This document shows, piece after piece, positions 33,452 through 42,024 of a DNA stretch of 64,000 nucleotides. The translations under genes were made by a program, and so were the position numbers. Where the stretch lies: contig CAYNOT010000002.1 of assembly GCA_964398945.1 (NCBI GenBank), positions 1-64,000 on the forward strand, given 5' to 3'. Position 1 is the stretch's first letter, and each line of letters opens with the position of its first letter. Source of the DNA: JBGTGG01 sp964398945 (GTDB lineage Bacteria > Bacteroidota > Bacteroidia > Cytophagales > Cyclobacteriaceae). A model generated the notes under the pieces. That model did not search any database and was not told where the DNA came from. It saw only the letters and a program-made list of their open reading frames with translations.

Positions 33452-35230
33452 TCAATGAAGCGTACTCTCCATTAATTTTTTTCTGTATTCAGAAAATATA
33501 CTCGACTTGGAAACAAACCCAACATACTTTCCATTGTCTACAACAGGTAAGTTCCAGGCATCGGTCTTGTCAAATTTGTCCATGACTGAATTCATATTTT
33601 CCTTCACATCCAACACGGCCGGAGGTTGCTGCATAAGTTCGTTAACCGTTGTTTTTTCGTATAAATCGCGGTTAAACATGATTTCGCGGATGTTGTCCAA
33701 CAAAATAATCCCTTTCAACATCCCTTCAGTATCCACCACCGGAAAGATATTTCTTCGTGATTGCGCTACCGTTTTTATCAATCCTTGCAAGTTGGTTTCC
33801 ACGCTCACGGTTTTAAAATCTTTTTCAATTACCGATTGGGTAGCCAGGGTTGTAAGTATACTTTCGTCACGATCTTCCGAATGCGCCAATCCTTTTTGCA
33901 ACAACTTCTCTGCATCCAATGAGTGCGGTTCCATAAATTTTGCCACCATGTAACTGATCGCAGAAACGATCATCAGGGGGATCATTAATTCATAGCCACC
34001 GGTGATTTCTGCAATCAAAAAAATTCCTGTTAAAGGGGCATGAAATATTCCCGAAAGGACCCCTGCCATGCCCACGAGACAAAAATTTGCCACCGGAACG
34101 TGTGTTAGCCCGATCTCATTTATACTATGCGAAAAACCAAACCCAAGAAAGCCACCGACAAAAAGTGAAGGTGCAAAGTTGCCTCCATTGCCACCGCTGC
34201 TCAGCGTAATGACGGTGGCGAAAACTTTTAAGAGTGCAGCTATCAAAATAAAAGCAATCATCAACCAGGTATTGGAAGTCAGCCCTTCAACAATACTATT
34301 TTTGAAAAGTAGTTCCGGTTTCAGGTCTGCGAGGTTACGAATGCTGGTATAGCCTTCCCCAAAAAATGGCGGTATCAAAAGAATCAGCAACACCAATAGC
34401 GATCCGCCCACCAGTGCGCGTGTCCAGGGCCTGGGGAGCATGGTGTTGATTTTTTTCTCGGTTGCAATGTACGCACGTATATAATAGACGGAGATCAGCC
34501 CGGCCAACAACCCGAGCAAAATATAGAATGGAACGTTGTGGTAGTCGAACGGTTCTTTTAGATGGAACGAAAACAAAACTTCTTCATCCAACATAATAAT
34601 AGAACACAAGGCACCAATTGCACCGGCCATTAACAACGGAATGAAAGCCGAAACACTTGCGTTGATCATCAACACCTCCATCGCAAAGAGGACACCCGCA
34701 ATGGGCGCGTTAAACGCTGCGGCAATTCCGGATGCTGCACCGCAGGCCAATAATAAAGTACGATCGCGGTACGTAATGGGAAAGAAAGAAGAATACGTTG
34801 AGCCGATGGCAGCACCGGTTTGTACAATGGGCGACTCCAACCCGGCTGACCCACCAAGCCCAACGGTGATGGCACTGGTAAGTACATGCGAATAGGTTTG
34901 TGTCTTGGGCAGGCGACTAGAATTTTTGGCAATCGCGTATAGCACATTATAACTTCCTTTTTCAAATCCTTTTTTGAACAGCACCTGAATCACCAGCAGG
35001 GTAATCAGGATTCCGATAAGGGGCAATACATACACAATAATATTGGGAAGCGATACACCTTCTTCGAGAACGATGGCTTTATGGATGTAGTGGGCAAAAC
35101 TTTTTAACACCACCGCTGTGATGCCCGACCAAAGCGCCACCATCACACTGGAGAAAATCAGGAATTGCTTCCCTGAAAGCTTGGCGCTCAGCGCATGCAA
35201 CGCAGTTATGATTTTTTTTGATGCCCCCAT
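33452..35230 (-). CDS. ClC-family chloride channel/antiporter with CBS pair
   Basis: A 592-residue membrane protein. The ClC core spans about residues 1-435 with filter motifs GSAGLESPIVQTG (gating glutamate kept, though GREGP is changed to GLESP), NAPIAGVLFAMEVL and GGNGGNFAPSLFVGG. The C-terminus from about 450 holds two CBS domains (SRRNIFPVVDTEGMLKGII and DAWNLPVVDNGKYVGFVS) that may sense adenine nucleotides. It moves chloride or similar anions, possibly against protons. It diverges from the carbonic-anhydrase-like gene, and an acid or bicarbonate context would make sense of that pairing, but this is inference. Confidence 0.92.
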   Translation of the reverse strand: MGASKKIITALHALSAKLSGKQFLIFSSVMVALWSGITAVVLKSFAHYIHKAIVLEEGVSLPNIIVYVLPLIGILITLLVIQVLFKKGFEKGSYNVLYAIAKNSSRLPKTQTYSHVLTSAITVGLGGSAGLESPIVQTGAAIGSTYSSFFPITYRDRTLLLACGAASGIAAAFNAPIAGVLFAMEVLMINASVSAFIPLLMAGAIGALCSIIMLDEEVLFSFHLKEPFDYHNVPFYILLGLLAGLISVYYIRAYIATEKKINTMLPRPWTRALVGGSLLVLLILLIPPFFGEGYTSIRNLADLKPELLFKNSIVEGLTSNTWLMIAFILIAALLKVFATVITLSSGGNGGNFAPSLFVGGFLGFGFSHSINEIGLTHVPVANFCLVGMAGVLSGIFHAPLTGIFLIAEITGGYELMIPLMIVSAISYMVAKFMEPHSLDAEKLLQKGLAHSEDRDESILTTLATQSVIEKDFKTVSVETNLQGLIKTVAQSRRNIFPVVDTEGMLKGIILLDNIREIMFNRDLYEKTTVNELMQQPPAVLDVKENMNSVMDKFDKTDAWNLPVVDNGKYVGFVSKSSIFSEYRKKLMESTLH

Positions 35231-35312
35231 AGTATTATTTACCTGCTAATTTGATAATTACTTTGTAGTATAGGAATAAAAATGTTGATTTTGACAGGTA
35301 ATTCGATATACT

Positions 35313-36515
35313 ATGGCAATAGAGATGGGCACAAACGACACTTCCACCAACACGGATGAACCTTTGCAAAAGGAAATAAATGAAAAGCAAATTCACATTC
35401 GCATAGGATGTGCCGATGCACGTGATCTCAACTATGTGCAAGTGGAAGGACTGGCCTTTACGATCGATGAGTATCTAAAAAAAGGAATTGAAATCGAATT
35501 CCATGAAATCCGGTCGGCAGGTTCTTTTGTTACACCCGATGTGGTGATGGATATTAAACGGACATTTGAAAAAGCACAGCGTGAAGAAAAAGACCTCGAC
35601 ATTCCGATCGCTTATTTTGTCCACATCCAAACCCATGGCCACCTCACTGCCGATTCCAGCGAAAGCTATGTGAGCCATGTGCACGATTTGAAAATTGTGC
35701 CAGGCTCCGCGCTCAACTGTGGGATGCTGAACGCTTCGAGTGTTGGTGTTGAGATCGAGCAGATGATTGTGCAAGAGTGTCCGGAGATTATGGTGAAAGG
35801 AAAAGTAAGAACGATCCATAACGATACCATGGTGAAGAAACTGCTGAAGGAACACTATGCGTACGATGGCTATTTGGCGGGCGACTGGATAAAAAGCATT
35901 GATTTATTAAGGACGCACACACGCTCACAACGCACGATCCTGGAGAAAACAATTGCCAACGACTCCGAATTGAAAATGCTCGATATCAAAATCACCTGTG
36001 GTATTCAGGATTATGCCATCCATTCGCTGATCCGTGTGGATGACGGTGACCCGGAAGTTCCTTTTTGGGATGATATGCAACGCTACATTCGCGATCATGT
36101 AGAGAACGACCGGGGGACAAAAGAAAAATTGATGGATCAATCAAAAGTGCAAAAGCCATTGGCGGGCTTGTTGAGCATGAGCGATCCACGGATGGCTTCA
36201 CGCGTGCTGGCAGCCGAGTATTATTTAAACTTAAAAGGGATCACGTATTCGGAATATCCCGCCAATACCATTTTTAACATGACCGGCAGTTCCTTTGATA
36301 TCCCGTTCACGCCTTTTGGCCCGTATGTGATCGCGGGGTTTTTCTATGCGGTAAAAGCTTTGGGGCTTACCGATCAACTGGTAATGGGGTACGACCAGGC
36401 GCAAACCCAGCGTATCCAACAAAAAATCAAGAACGACCCAATCATGAACATGATTGTAAATAAATATAATGTCGAGTTGATTCCGGTGAATTTGGTGGAT
36501 GTGCAGCCGGGTTAG
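35313..36515 (+). CDS. Protein with divergent beta-carbonic-anhydrase-like N-terminus
   Basis: A 400-residue soluble protein I cannot place in a named family. Its first 120 residues follow the beta-carbonic-anhydrase plan: C33-x-D35-x-R37 in IRIGCADARDL, then RSAGSF (67-72; compare RNAGN), a helix, then a strand entering HIQTHGHLT (H104, H108, H110) where the family has GHxxCG. The second zinc cysteine is therefore apparently histidine. After about residue 150 there is further alpha/beta sequence (MLDIKITCGIQDYAIHSLIR) and a C-terminal domain unlike carbonic anhydrase. It could be a zinc enzyme of changed specificity. It is divergent from the ClC gene across about 80 bp. Confidence 0.5.
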   Translation: MAIEMGTNDTSTNTDEPLQKEINEKQIHIRIGCADARDLNYVQVEGLAFTIDEYLKKGIEIEFHEIRSAGSFVTPDVVMDIKRTFEKAQREEKDLDIPIAYFVHIQTHGHLTADSSESYVSHVHDLKIVPGSALNCGMLNASSVGVEIEQMIVQECPEIMVKGKVRTIHNDTMVKKLLKEHYAYDGYLAGDWIKSIDLLRTHTRSQRTILEKTIANDSELKMLDIKITCGIQDYAIHSLIRVDDGDPEVPFWDDMQRYIRDHVENDRGTKEKLMDQSKVQKPLAGLLSMSDPRMASRVLAAEYYLNLKGITYSEYPANTIFNMTGSSFDIPFTPFGPYVIAGFFYAVKALGLTDQLVMGYDQAQTQRIQQKIKNDPIMNMIVNKYNVELIPVNLVDVQPG

Positions 36516-36592
36516 TTAACCTCCTTTTCGGAAACCTCGGAAGTTCGTTTTTTTCAAACGGATGCTTTGCTTATTTTTGCCACTCCATTTTT

Positions 36593-36664
36593 GCCCCCGT
36601 AGTTAAATGGATATAATGAGAGTTTCCGGAACTCTAGGTCTAGGTTCGATTCCTAGCGGGGGTA
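36593..36664 (+). tRNA. tRNA-Arg (CCG)
   Basis: A cloverleaf of 72 nt. Acceptor GCCCCCG pairs with CGGGGGT, the anticodon stem AGAGT/ACTCT encloses loop TTCCGGA with anticodon CCG, and the T arm is CTAGG-TTCGATT-CCTAG. CCA is not encoded. A restriction-modification pair follows, consistent with tRNA genes as insertion sites, although no repeated 3' end is visible downstream. Confidence 0.95.
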
Positions 36665-36665
36665 C

Positions 36666-36703
36666 AAAAAAAGCTTTCAAGGTGACTTGAAAGCTTTTTT
36701 TAT
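36666..36703 (+). terminator. tRNA-Arg terminator
   Basis: An A-rich arm ending GCTTTCAAG (36666-36681) pairs with CTTGAAAGC plus T run (36686-36701) around GTGA. It lies immediately after the tRNA. Confidence 0.9.
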
Positions 36704-37062
36704 TCGTTGAGTTTCGCTGATACAAAGGATCAGGGTTTTCTGCGAATAAATCGGGATAAAAATGACCACATTCTCAAAAATGTATTGCCTGGCGGAAATA
36801 TTTCCTTATTAATTTCAAAGTCTGTTCCCGCCTTTTTGATTGATTTCATTCAATACCTGCTAGCATTTGAACCAACTCTTTCACAGTCTGGTGCTTTTCG
36901 GTATCATTTGAATATTTCCATTCGAACCCCTGAAGTTTACACCTATTTCAATAATTTTCTTTGGTGTGGCTGGACTATTCATTTTTTATAAGCTGCTGAC
37001 TTTAAACCCGGACTAATAATTTGAAGTTTTGTACCTTTAAAAGCGAATATTATTCAGTTTAA
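36704..37062. other. Gene-poor, AT-rich gap before the R-M genes
   Basis: Open frames here are short and start inside or next to the terminator, and none resembles a known protein. A TACCTTTA at 37032-37039 could be a degenerate -7 box for the restriction gene. I see no repeat, integrase or attachment site. Confidence 0.4.
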
Positions 37063-37701
37063 ATGGAAGAATTGAAGAAGAAAATAAAGACTCTTGCGGA
37101 AACCTATTCTGCTAACCTCAAAGGAAAAATTGAGGCTAGAAAAGAAGAGATGAAAGCTGACGATAATTCTCACTATCTGGTTTACCGGGTATTAGGAATT
37201 ACTACCAGGGAAGGACAACGAATTGATTCTTACCAAAATACTGGCCGTTTTCTGTACAAGTATGCAGGTTCGTTTTTAGAGGAAGCCGCTACTTTATGCC
37301 TAAGCTTTAAATTCCCGGAAGGAATAAAGACTAAAGTGGTGAATACTATTGGGCAGCGGCCAAAAACTTTTGAAATAGATTTCTTAAATGGAAATGATGC
37401 ACTGGAAGTTAAATGGAAAGATGCGACAACCGATGGTGACCATATAACCAAAGAACATACAAGGGTTCAGGTAATCAAAGGACACGGCTATAAACCGATA
37501 AGGGTAATGTTCTATTATCCTCAAAGAGATCAAGCAATTAAAATTCAGGAAACATTAAAAACACTTTACACAGGTGTTCAAGGAGAGTACTACGGAGGAA
37601 ACGAGGCGTGGGAATACTTAGAGAAGTATACGGGAGTCGACTTAAAAGCTATACTAACTGAAATCGCAAACGAAAGGACACCTCATAATGGAGATCAATA
37701 A
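37063..37701 (+). CDS. Putative type II restriction endonuclease (ApaLI-like)
   Basis: A 212-residue protein directly before and overlapping (14 bp) a DNA methyltransferase, the usual layout of a type II system. A PD-(D/E)xK active site is visible: D106 in FEIDF, then E115-V-K117 in NDALEVKWKDATTDGDHITK. The latter string is what I associate with the ApaLI-like endonuclease family, recognition GTGCAC, but that specificity is a guess from memory. The region is visibly more A/T-rich than its neighbours, which fits acquisition. It should cut unmodified foreign DNA. Confidence 0.7.
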   Translation: MEELKKKIKTLAETYSANLKGKIEARKEEMKADDNSHYLVYRVLGITTREGQRIDSYQNTGRFLYKYAGSFLEEAATLCLSFKFPEGIKTKVVNTIGQRPKTFEIDFLNGNDALEVKWKDATTDGDHITKEHTRVQVIKGHGYKPIRVMFYYPQRDQAIKIQETLKTLYTGVQGEYYGGNEAWEYLEKYTGVDLKAILTEIANERTPHNGDQ

Positions 37702-38884
37702 AATCATACCCGGTGATTGTCTTGAACAGCTACAAAATTTGGAAGCTAACCAAATTGACTTGGTTTATTTTGATCCACCTTTCTTCACTCAGAAAAAGCA
37801 TACCCTGTCTTCCCGGGACAACTCAAAAACTTATGCGTTCGATGATAAATATGAGTCCGTTGAAGAATACTTAGCGTTGATCGAAAAAACACTGATTCAT
37901 TGTAAGCGAGTATTAAAGAGTACAGGAAGTGTTTTTTTACACTGTGATAAAACAGCATCACATATTATTCGAATTGTTTTAGACAATGTCTTTGGAAAAG
38001 ATAATTTTCAAAGCGAAATAATATGGTCATATAAACGCTGGTCCAATTCAAAAAAGGGGCTTCTTAATTCGCATCAAACTATATTCTTCTATTCTAAGTC
38101 AGAAGATTTTAAATTCAATACTTTATATACGGATTATTCTGCCACAACCAATCTCGATCAAATTTTACAAGACAGGGAAAGAGATGAAAATGGAAAATCA
38201 ATTTACAAGAGAGATGAGAATGGCAATATCATAATAGGTAAAGAAAAAAAAGGAGTGCCACTATCCGATGTTTGGGAAATTCCATACCTAAATCCAAAAG
38301 CAAAAGAAAGAACAGGATACCCAACTCAAAAACCTGTTCTCTTGCTAAATCAAATCATTAATCTTGCAACAGATGAAGGTGATATCGTTTTAGATCCGTT
38401 TTGTGGTAGCGGTACAACTTGTGTTTCTGCCAAATCATTGAAAAGAAATTATATAGGTATTGATATTTCACCAGACGCAGTCAATCTGGCTAATTCACGT
38501 CTTGAAAAAATGGTAATCACTGAATCTAATTTATTGAACAAGGGCACAAGCGAGTATTTCGAGAAAACGGAAAAGGAAATAGCATTGCTTCTTGATATAA
38601 ATGCTTTTCCTGTGCAACGCAATTCAGGAATTGATGGATTCTTAAAAGAACATTTTGAAGGGAAACCAGTTCCTGTAAAAATTCAAGGAGAGTATGAAAC
38701 GGTAGAGGATGCGATTGAGAAATTAGAAAGGGCTGTAATGGGTAAGGGTTACTCTATGAAAATATTAATTCAGACAAAAGAATCTGGAATATCAAGACTT
38801 TTTGACGTTCAAACAGATGTTGAAATAATTAAGTCTTTAGAATTGCAGACGAAGGAGTTGACAAAGAAAATTACCAAGACGTAA
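37688..38884 (+). CDS. Type II DNA methyltransferase (N4/N6, beta-class order)
   Basis: A 398-residue SAM-dependent amino-methyltransferase. Motif IV DPPF (residues 29-32 in LVYFDPPFFTQKK) comes before motif I (DPFCGSGTTCVSAKSL), the order of beta-class enzymes that make m6A or m4C. WSYKRWSNSKKGLLNSHQ lies between them, and TGYPTQKPVLLLNQII is the typical motif X. The C-terminal 110 residues may contribute to target recognition. It overlaps the endonuclease gene by 14 bp, so the pair is translated together and it should protect host DNA from the upstream nuclease. Confidence 0.92.
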   Translation: MEINKIIPGDCLEQLQNLEANQIDLVYFDPPFFTQKKHTLSSRDNSKTYAFDDKYESVEEYLALIEKTLIHCKRVLKSTGSVFLHCDKTASHIIRIVLDNVFGKDNFQSEIIWSYKRWSNSKKGLLNSHQTIFFYSKSEDFKFNTLYTDYSATTNLDQILQDRERDENGKSIYKRDENGNIIIGKEKKGVPLSDVWEIPYLNPKAKERTGYPTQKPVLLLNQIINLATDEGDIVLDPFCGSGTTCVSAKSLKRNYIGIDISPDAVNLANSRLEKMVITESNLLNKGTSEYFEKTEKEIALLLDINAFPVQRNSGIDGFLKEHFEGKPVPVKIQGEYETVEDAIEKLERAVMGKGYSMKILIQTKESGISRLFDVQTDVEIIKSLELQTKELTKKITKT

Positions 38885-39201
38885 GTATGTACAAATGAAT
38901 CGGCCTGCCCCGTTTCATTCGTCACACATGACCCAAAGAGTGCACTCAACGTAGTGTAAGTTGATATAGTTGTCAATGAAAGAATGCCCGACCCACGACT
39001 GACAAATAGAAATTGTACTAATTAACCTACTTTGCCACAACTAAGTTGCTGATTTTTTGCCACTTCCATAGTATTTAATCCTTGATCAGCGTTACTCGTA
39101 GAAAACGCTGATCTGTTATCAAATGATGTGGTTCCGAATTTAACCAGCGTTGCTGATCTGAGCACAGGGGTTTACAAACGAGCCCCTTAACCTTCATCAT
39201 A
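38885..39201. other. Non-coding gap between convergent genes, with hairpins
   Basis: The gap separates the methyltransferase (+) from the M20 peptidase (-). It holds a 10-bp stem hairpin GATCAGCGTT (39084-39093) with AACGCTGATC (39104-39113), and a smaller related one, CAGC-GTT-GCTG, near 39143. A 10-bp palindrome GAGTGCACTC lies around 38940 and contains GTGCAC. No gene is visible. Confidence 0.5.
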
Positions 39202-40716
39202 CTAAAACCTCTCCGCCAAAATTGCGATAAATGTTTTTACAGCATCCACATAATTTCCAACCCGGATATTTTCATTCGCTGCATGTTGGTTGTTATCGGG
39301 GTTGACGGTGGGTACGCTCACTGCAGGAATACCCAGTGTCACAACAAAAGGTGAGATGGGAATAGAACCTCCCATCATCCTGATTTTGATCGGTTCTTTT
39401 CCAAATGCATTGACCATTGCTTTGTTTAACCAGATACCACAGTCGGAATCAAAGGGTGTTTGGAATGATCCGTATGAAATGGTGGATTGAAAAGAAGCAA
39501 TTCTGGGATATTTCATTCGCTCTTCTTCGGTCGGTTCTTTTTCAACCAGGTAATAGCCTTTATTTTTTATGTGCGTGCGCACGAGGTCAATTAGTTTTTC
39601 AGGATCACTCGAAGGTACCAGCCTGATATCGATTTCCGCAGTGGCTGTTGCCGGTATGAGTGTTCGCGCTTCTTTGCCCACAAACAATGCATCCATGCCT
39701 CTAATATTCAAAGTAGGATACTGCAACGATTCCTGAAAGTTGTCCCCGATTTTATCAGGTTCGGCAATCCCAAGAAATTTTTTGATTTCGTCTTCATCAT
39801 CCGGTACCTGTTTGAGGATTTGTTTTTCTTCCTCGGTCAATACCGCGCCCTCATAAAATCCCGGAAGTGCAACCCGGCCATCATCGTCTTTCATCGAAGC
39901 GAGTAGTTGTGCAAGGCGCATGGCAGGATTGGGCGTATAGTTTCCATAGTTACCACTATGCGAAGGTTGGCGCGGCCCAAAAACAGTCAATGTAATTTCA
40001 CAAATACCACGCGCCCCAAAACTTAAGGTTGGTTCGTTGCTGATATGGCGCGGCCCATCATAAATAATGAGCATATCGGCAGCCAGTTCATTTTTATATT
40101 TAATAACCGCAGCGGGTAGGTGCGGTGAGCCCAGTTCTTCTTCAAAGTCCATAATGACTTTGATATTATAGTTGGGTTCAATTTTCGCGTTTGCTGCTGC
40201 GTCAAGTGCAGCCAGAAAAGCCATGGCCGGGCCTTTTGCATCTGCCGTTGAGCGCGCAAAGATTCGCCAATCCCGATCATACCCTTCGTACAATTTTTCA
40301 TAGGCAATTGCTTTCCAACTTCCATCCGGTTGCTGTTCTTTTAAGGTTGGGGTGAAAGGTGTTTCCTGGTGCCATCGTGAAGGATCAACGGGTTGTCCGT
40401 CAATTTGTAAATAGATCAAGACGGTCTTGACTGGTTTTTTTACTTTTCGTTCAGCCAACAACAGTGGAAACACCTCTTTATTGATGCGTTGTGTTGTGAA
40501 CCCTCTTTTGTGAAAGGCTTTTTCGCACCAGTTGATATTGGCTTCAACCTGCTCCGGATAATGTGCATTGTTGGCAATGCTGAGCATTTCATAAAATTCG
40601 GGAAGTGATTTTACCGCATGTTCCTCCGCTAATTTTGTGTAATCTGGTTTCTTCTTTTGTGCGGTAGCAGAAAACTGTAGCAGTACACACATTAAAATGG
40701 TTATGGAAATTCGCAT
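39202..40716 (-). CDS. M20-family peptidase-like protein with altered metal site
   Basis: A 504-residue exported protein (signal peptide cut near ATAQ) of the M20/M28 dipeptidase-carboxypeptidase group. Expected motifs are present: STADAKGP with the bridging Asp, MDFEEELGS with the catalytic and ligand glutamates, LIIYDGPRH, and a final histidine in NNQHAANENI. The first zinc motif, normally HxD in YGHYDVQP, reads YLQIDGQPVDP, so histidine is glutamine (Q104). It may bind one metal, use a different ligand, or be inactive. It forms a probable operon with the paraoxonase-like gene, 3 nt apart. Confidence 0.85.
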   Translation of the reverse strand: MRISITILMCVLLQFSATAQKKKPDYTKLAEEHAVKSLPEFYEMLSIANNAHYPEQVEANINWCEKAFHKRGFTTQRINKEVFPLLLAERKVKKPVKTVLIYLQIDGQPVDPSRWHQETPFTPTLKEQQPDGSWKAIAYEKLYEGYDRDWRIFARSTADAKGPAMAFLAALDAAANAKIEPNYNIKVIMDFEEELGSPHLPAAVIKYKNELAADMLIIYDGPRHISNEPTLSFGARGICEITLTVFGPRQPSHSGNYGNYTPNPAMRLAQLLASMKDDDGRVALPGFYEGAVLTEEEKQILKQVPDDEDEIKKFLGIAEPDKIGDNFQESLQYPTLNIRGMDALFVGKEARTLIPATATAEIDIRLVPSSDPEKLIDLVRTHIKNKGYYLVEKEPTEEERMKYPRIASFQSTISYGSFQTPFDSDCGIWLNKAMVNAFGKEPIKIRMMGGSIPISPFVVTLGIPAVSVPTVNPDNNQHAANENIRVGNYVDAVKTFIAILAERF

Positions 40717-40719
40717 GGT

Positions 40720-41775
40720 TTATTTTTTCAAAGTACAATACAATAAAGAAGGTTCAAAGACGGAGCCGATCAGCATGCTGTTTCCGTACATAACGGCAAC
40801 GGAAGAACCGGAATACATTGATCCATCATTCAGAAAAATTTCTTCCACTGTAAAATCGTTGGGTGCTGTGAATTTGATTTTAATTACCTGGGAAGGGGAG
40901 TAGTTCTTTGCATCTTTTGCATGCGCCACAAACTTTAATAGCTGCGGATGGCATCCCACCAGCAGATTTCCTTCTTCATCAAAATCAATGTTGTCCGGGC
41001 CGGTGCCCACTTTAATCTTTTCAACTTCGGTAAGTGTTCCATTCACTCCTTTTTCATAAACATAAAGCACGCGCGCTGTACAGCCTGCCACAAAAATATA
41101 GTTGCCATCAGGCGATTGATTGATGCCATTGGCGTAGCCTATACCGCTGGCAACAGTTTGGAAGGTTTCCCCATCGAAATAGTTTACGAATGAAATTGTC
41201 CGCTGCAAATATTCTTCAAGGGTTTTTGAAAGCCCTTCCGTATAATAATGGTCATTGGTTACATAAAAACCCCTTTCGCCAACAGCCACGAGATCATTGG
41301 GGGAGGTCATTTTGTTTTTGTCTTCGAATGATTCGATAAAAACAAGCGAGTCGTTTCTCCAGGCAAACTTTTCTACACGGTGCGCTCCCGAAATTTGATG
41401 GTTGATTGCAAAAAGATAGAGGGTACTATCGTTTGAGCGGAAAAGCGAGATTCCGTGTGGATGGAAATCGGAGGGTGAATGAGGGGTTACATTTTTAATA
41501 GCATGAATTCCATCTTCAATTTTGTACACCAGGATACCGCCCCGCACACTCCGGTTATTTCTCCTATCATCAACGGAAATAAAAACGAGGCCTTCTTTTC
41601 TGTCAATCTCAATATCTTCCGGTCCGGCAATTTCAATAGGAATGACTTCCGTTGTTCCTGCAAAATGTGGTTCAATGCTTTTAAAACTTCCTGCCGGAAC
41701 AAGGATTCCGAAAACAGCAAACCCTGACAGGGCAACGGTGGCCACAGCAAGCCCAATCAATATTTTCTTTTTCAT
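40720..41775 (-). CDS. Paraoxonase/arylesterase-like beta-propeller protein
   Basis: A 351-residue protein with an N-terminal membrane anchor or signal sequence (residues 5-27), then a six-bladed propeller of the SMP-30/paraoxonase superfamily. PON-like signatures are GPEDIEIDRKEG, DFHPHGISLF with the active-site histidine pair, TSPNDLVAVGERGFYVTND for calcium binding, and NGINQSPDGNYIFVAG. Members hydrolyse lactones and aryl esters with calcium, so a periplasmic lactonase is plausible. It lies between the M20 gene and a 46-codon frame upstream. Confidence 0.8.
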   Translation of the reverse strand: MKKKILIGLAVATVALSGFAVFGILVPAGSFKSIEPHFAGTTEVIPIEIAGPEDIEIDRKEGLVFISVDDRRNNRSVRGGILVYKIEDGIHAIKNVTPHSPSDFHPHGISLFRSNDSTLYLFAINHQISGAHRVEKFAWRNDSLVFIESFEDKNKMTSPNDLVAVGERGFYVTNDHYYTEGLSKTLEEYLQRTISFVNYFDGETFQTVASGIGYANGINQSPDGNYIFVAGCTARVLYVYEKGVNGTLTEVEKIKVGTGPDNIDFDEEGNLLVGCHPQLLKFVAHAKDAKNYSPSQVIKIKFTAPNDFTVEEIFLNDGSMYSGSSVAVMYGNSMLIGSVFEPSLLYCTLKK

Positions 41776-41780
41776 GCTTT

Positions 41781-41921
41781 TTATTTTGACAGATATTTTT
41801 CAGGCAACGGAAACCCCATCGACTCGGCACTCCAGAAAATATGGGTTACAAAGTAGCGCTCGCCATCAAAGAACAATTGGAATCCGCCCAGCAATAGCGG
41901 AAGGACCACTAATTTTTTCAT
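41781..41921 (-). CDS. Possible 46-residue membrane-type small protein
   Basis: An ATG-to-TAA frame of 46 codons that ends 5 nt before the paraoxonase-like start. It begins MKKLVVLPLLLGGFQLFF, a basic start with one hydrophobic segment, and continues with aromatic residues (GERYFVTHIFWSAE). Tight spacing and a sensible N-terminus suggest a real leader or small membrane protein co-translated with the next gene. I recognise no family, and chance remains possible. Confidence 0.4.
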   Translation of the reverse strand: MKKLVVLPLLLGGFQLFFDGERYFVTHIFWSAESMGFPLPEKYLSK

Positions 41922-42024
41922 AACATTCGTTTTTGTTCAATGTAACAAAAATCAAACTGCTCGCAAACTACACTGATCAATGGATAGAAGGGGGGATTTC
42001 AAATTTCTGTATTTTGCGAGCCGT

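Noticed and set aside
36707..36991. A 94-codon frame after tRNA-Arg
   Set aside because: It starts next to the terminator from a non-ATG codon, has no recognisable motif and has poor protein-like composition. I judge it chance in an A/T-rich gap.
41522..41923. A 133-codon + strand frame opposite the paraoxonase-like gene
   Set aside because: It lies antisense to a clear propeller protein and to the small upstream frame, with no family signature.
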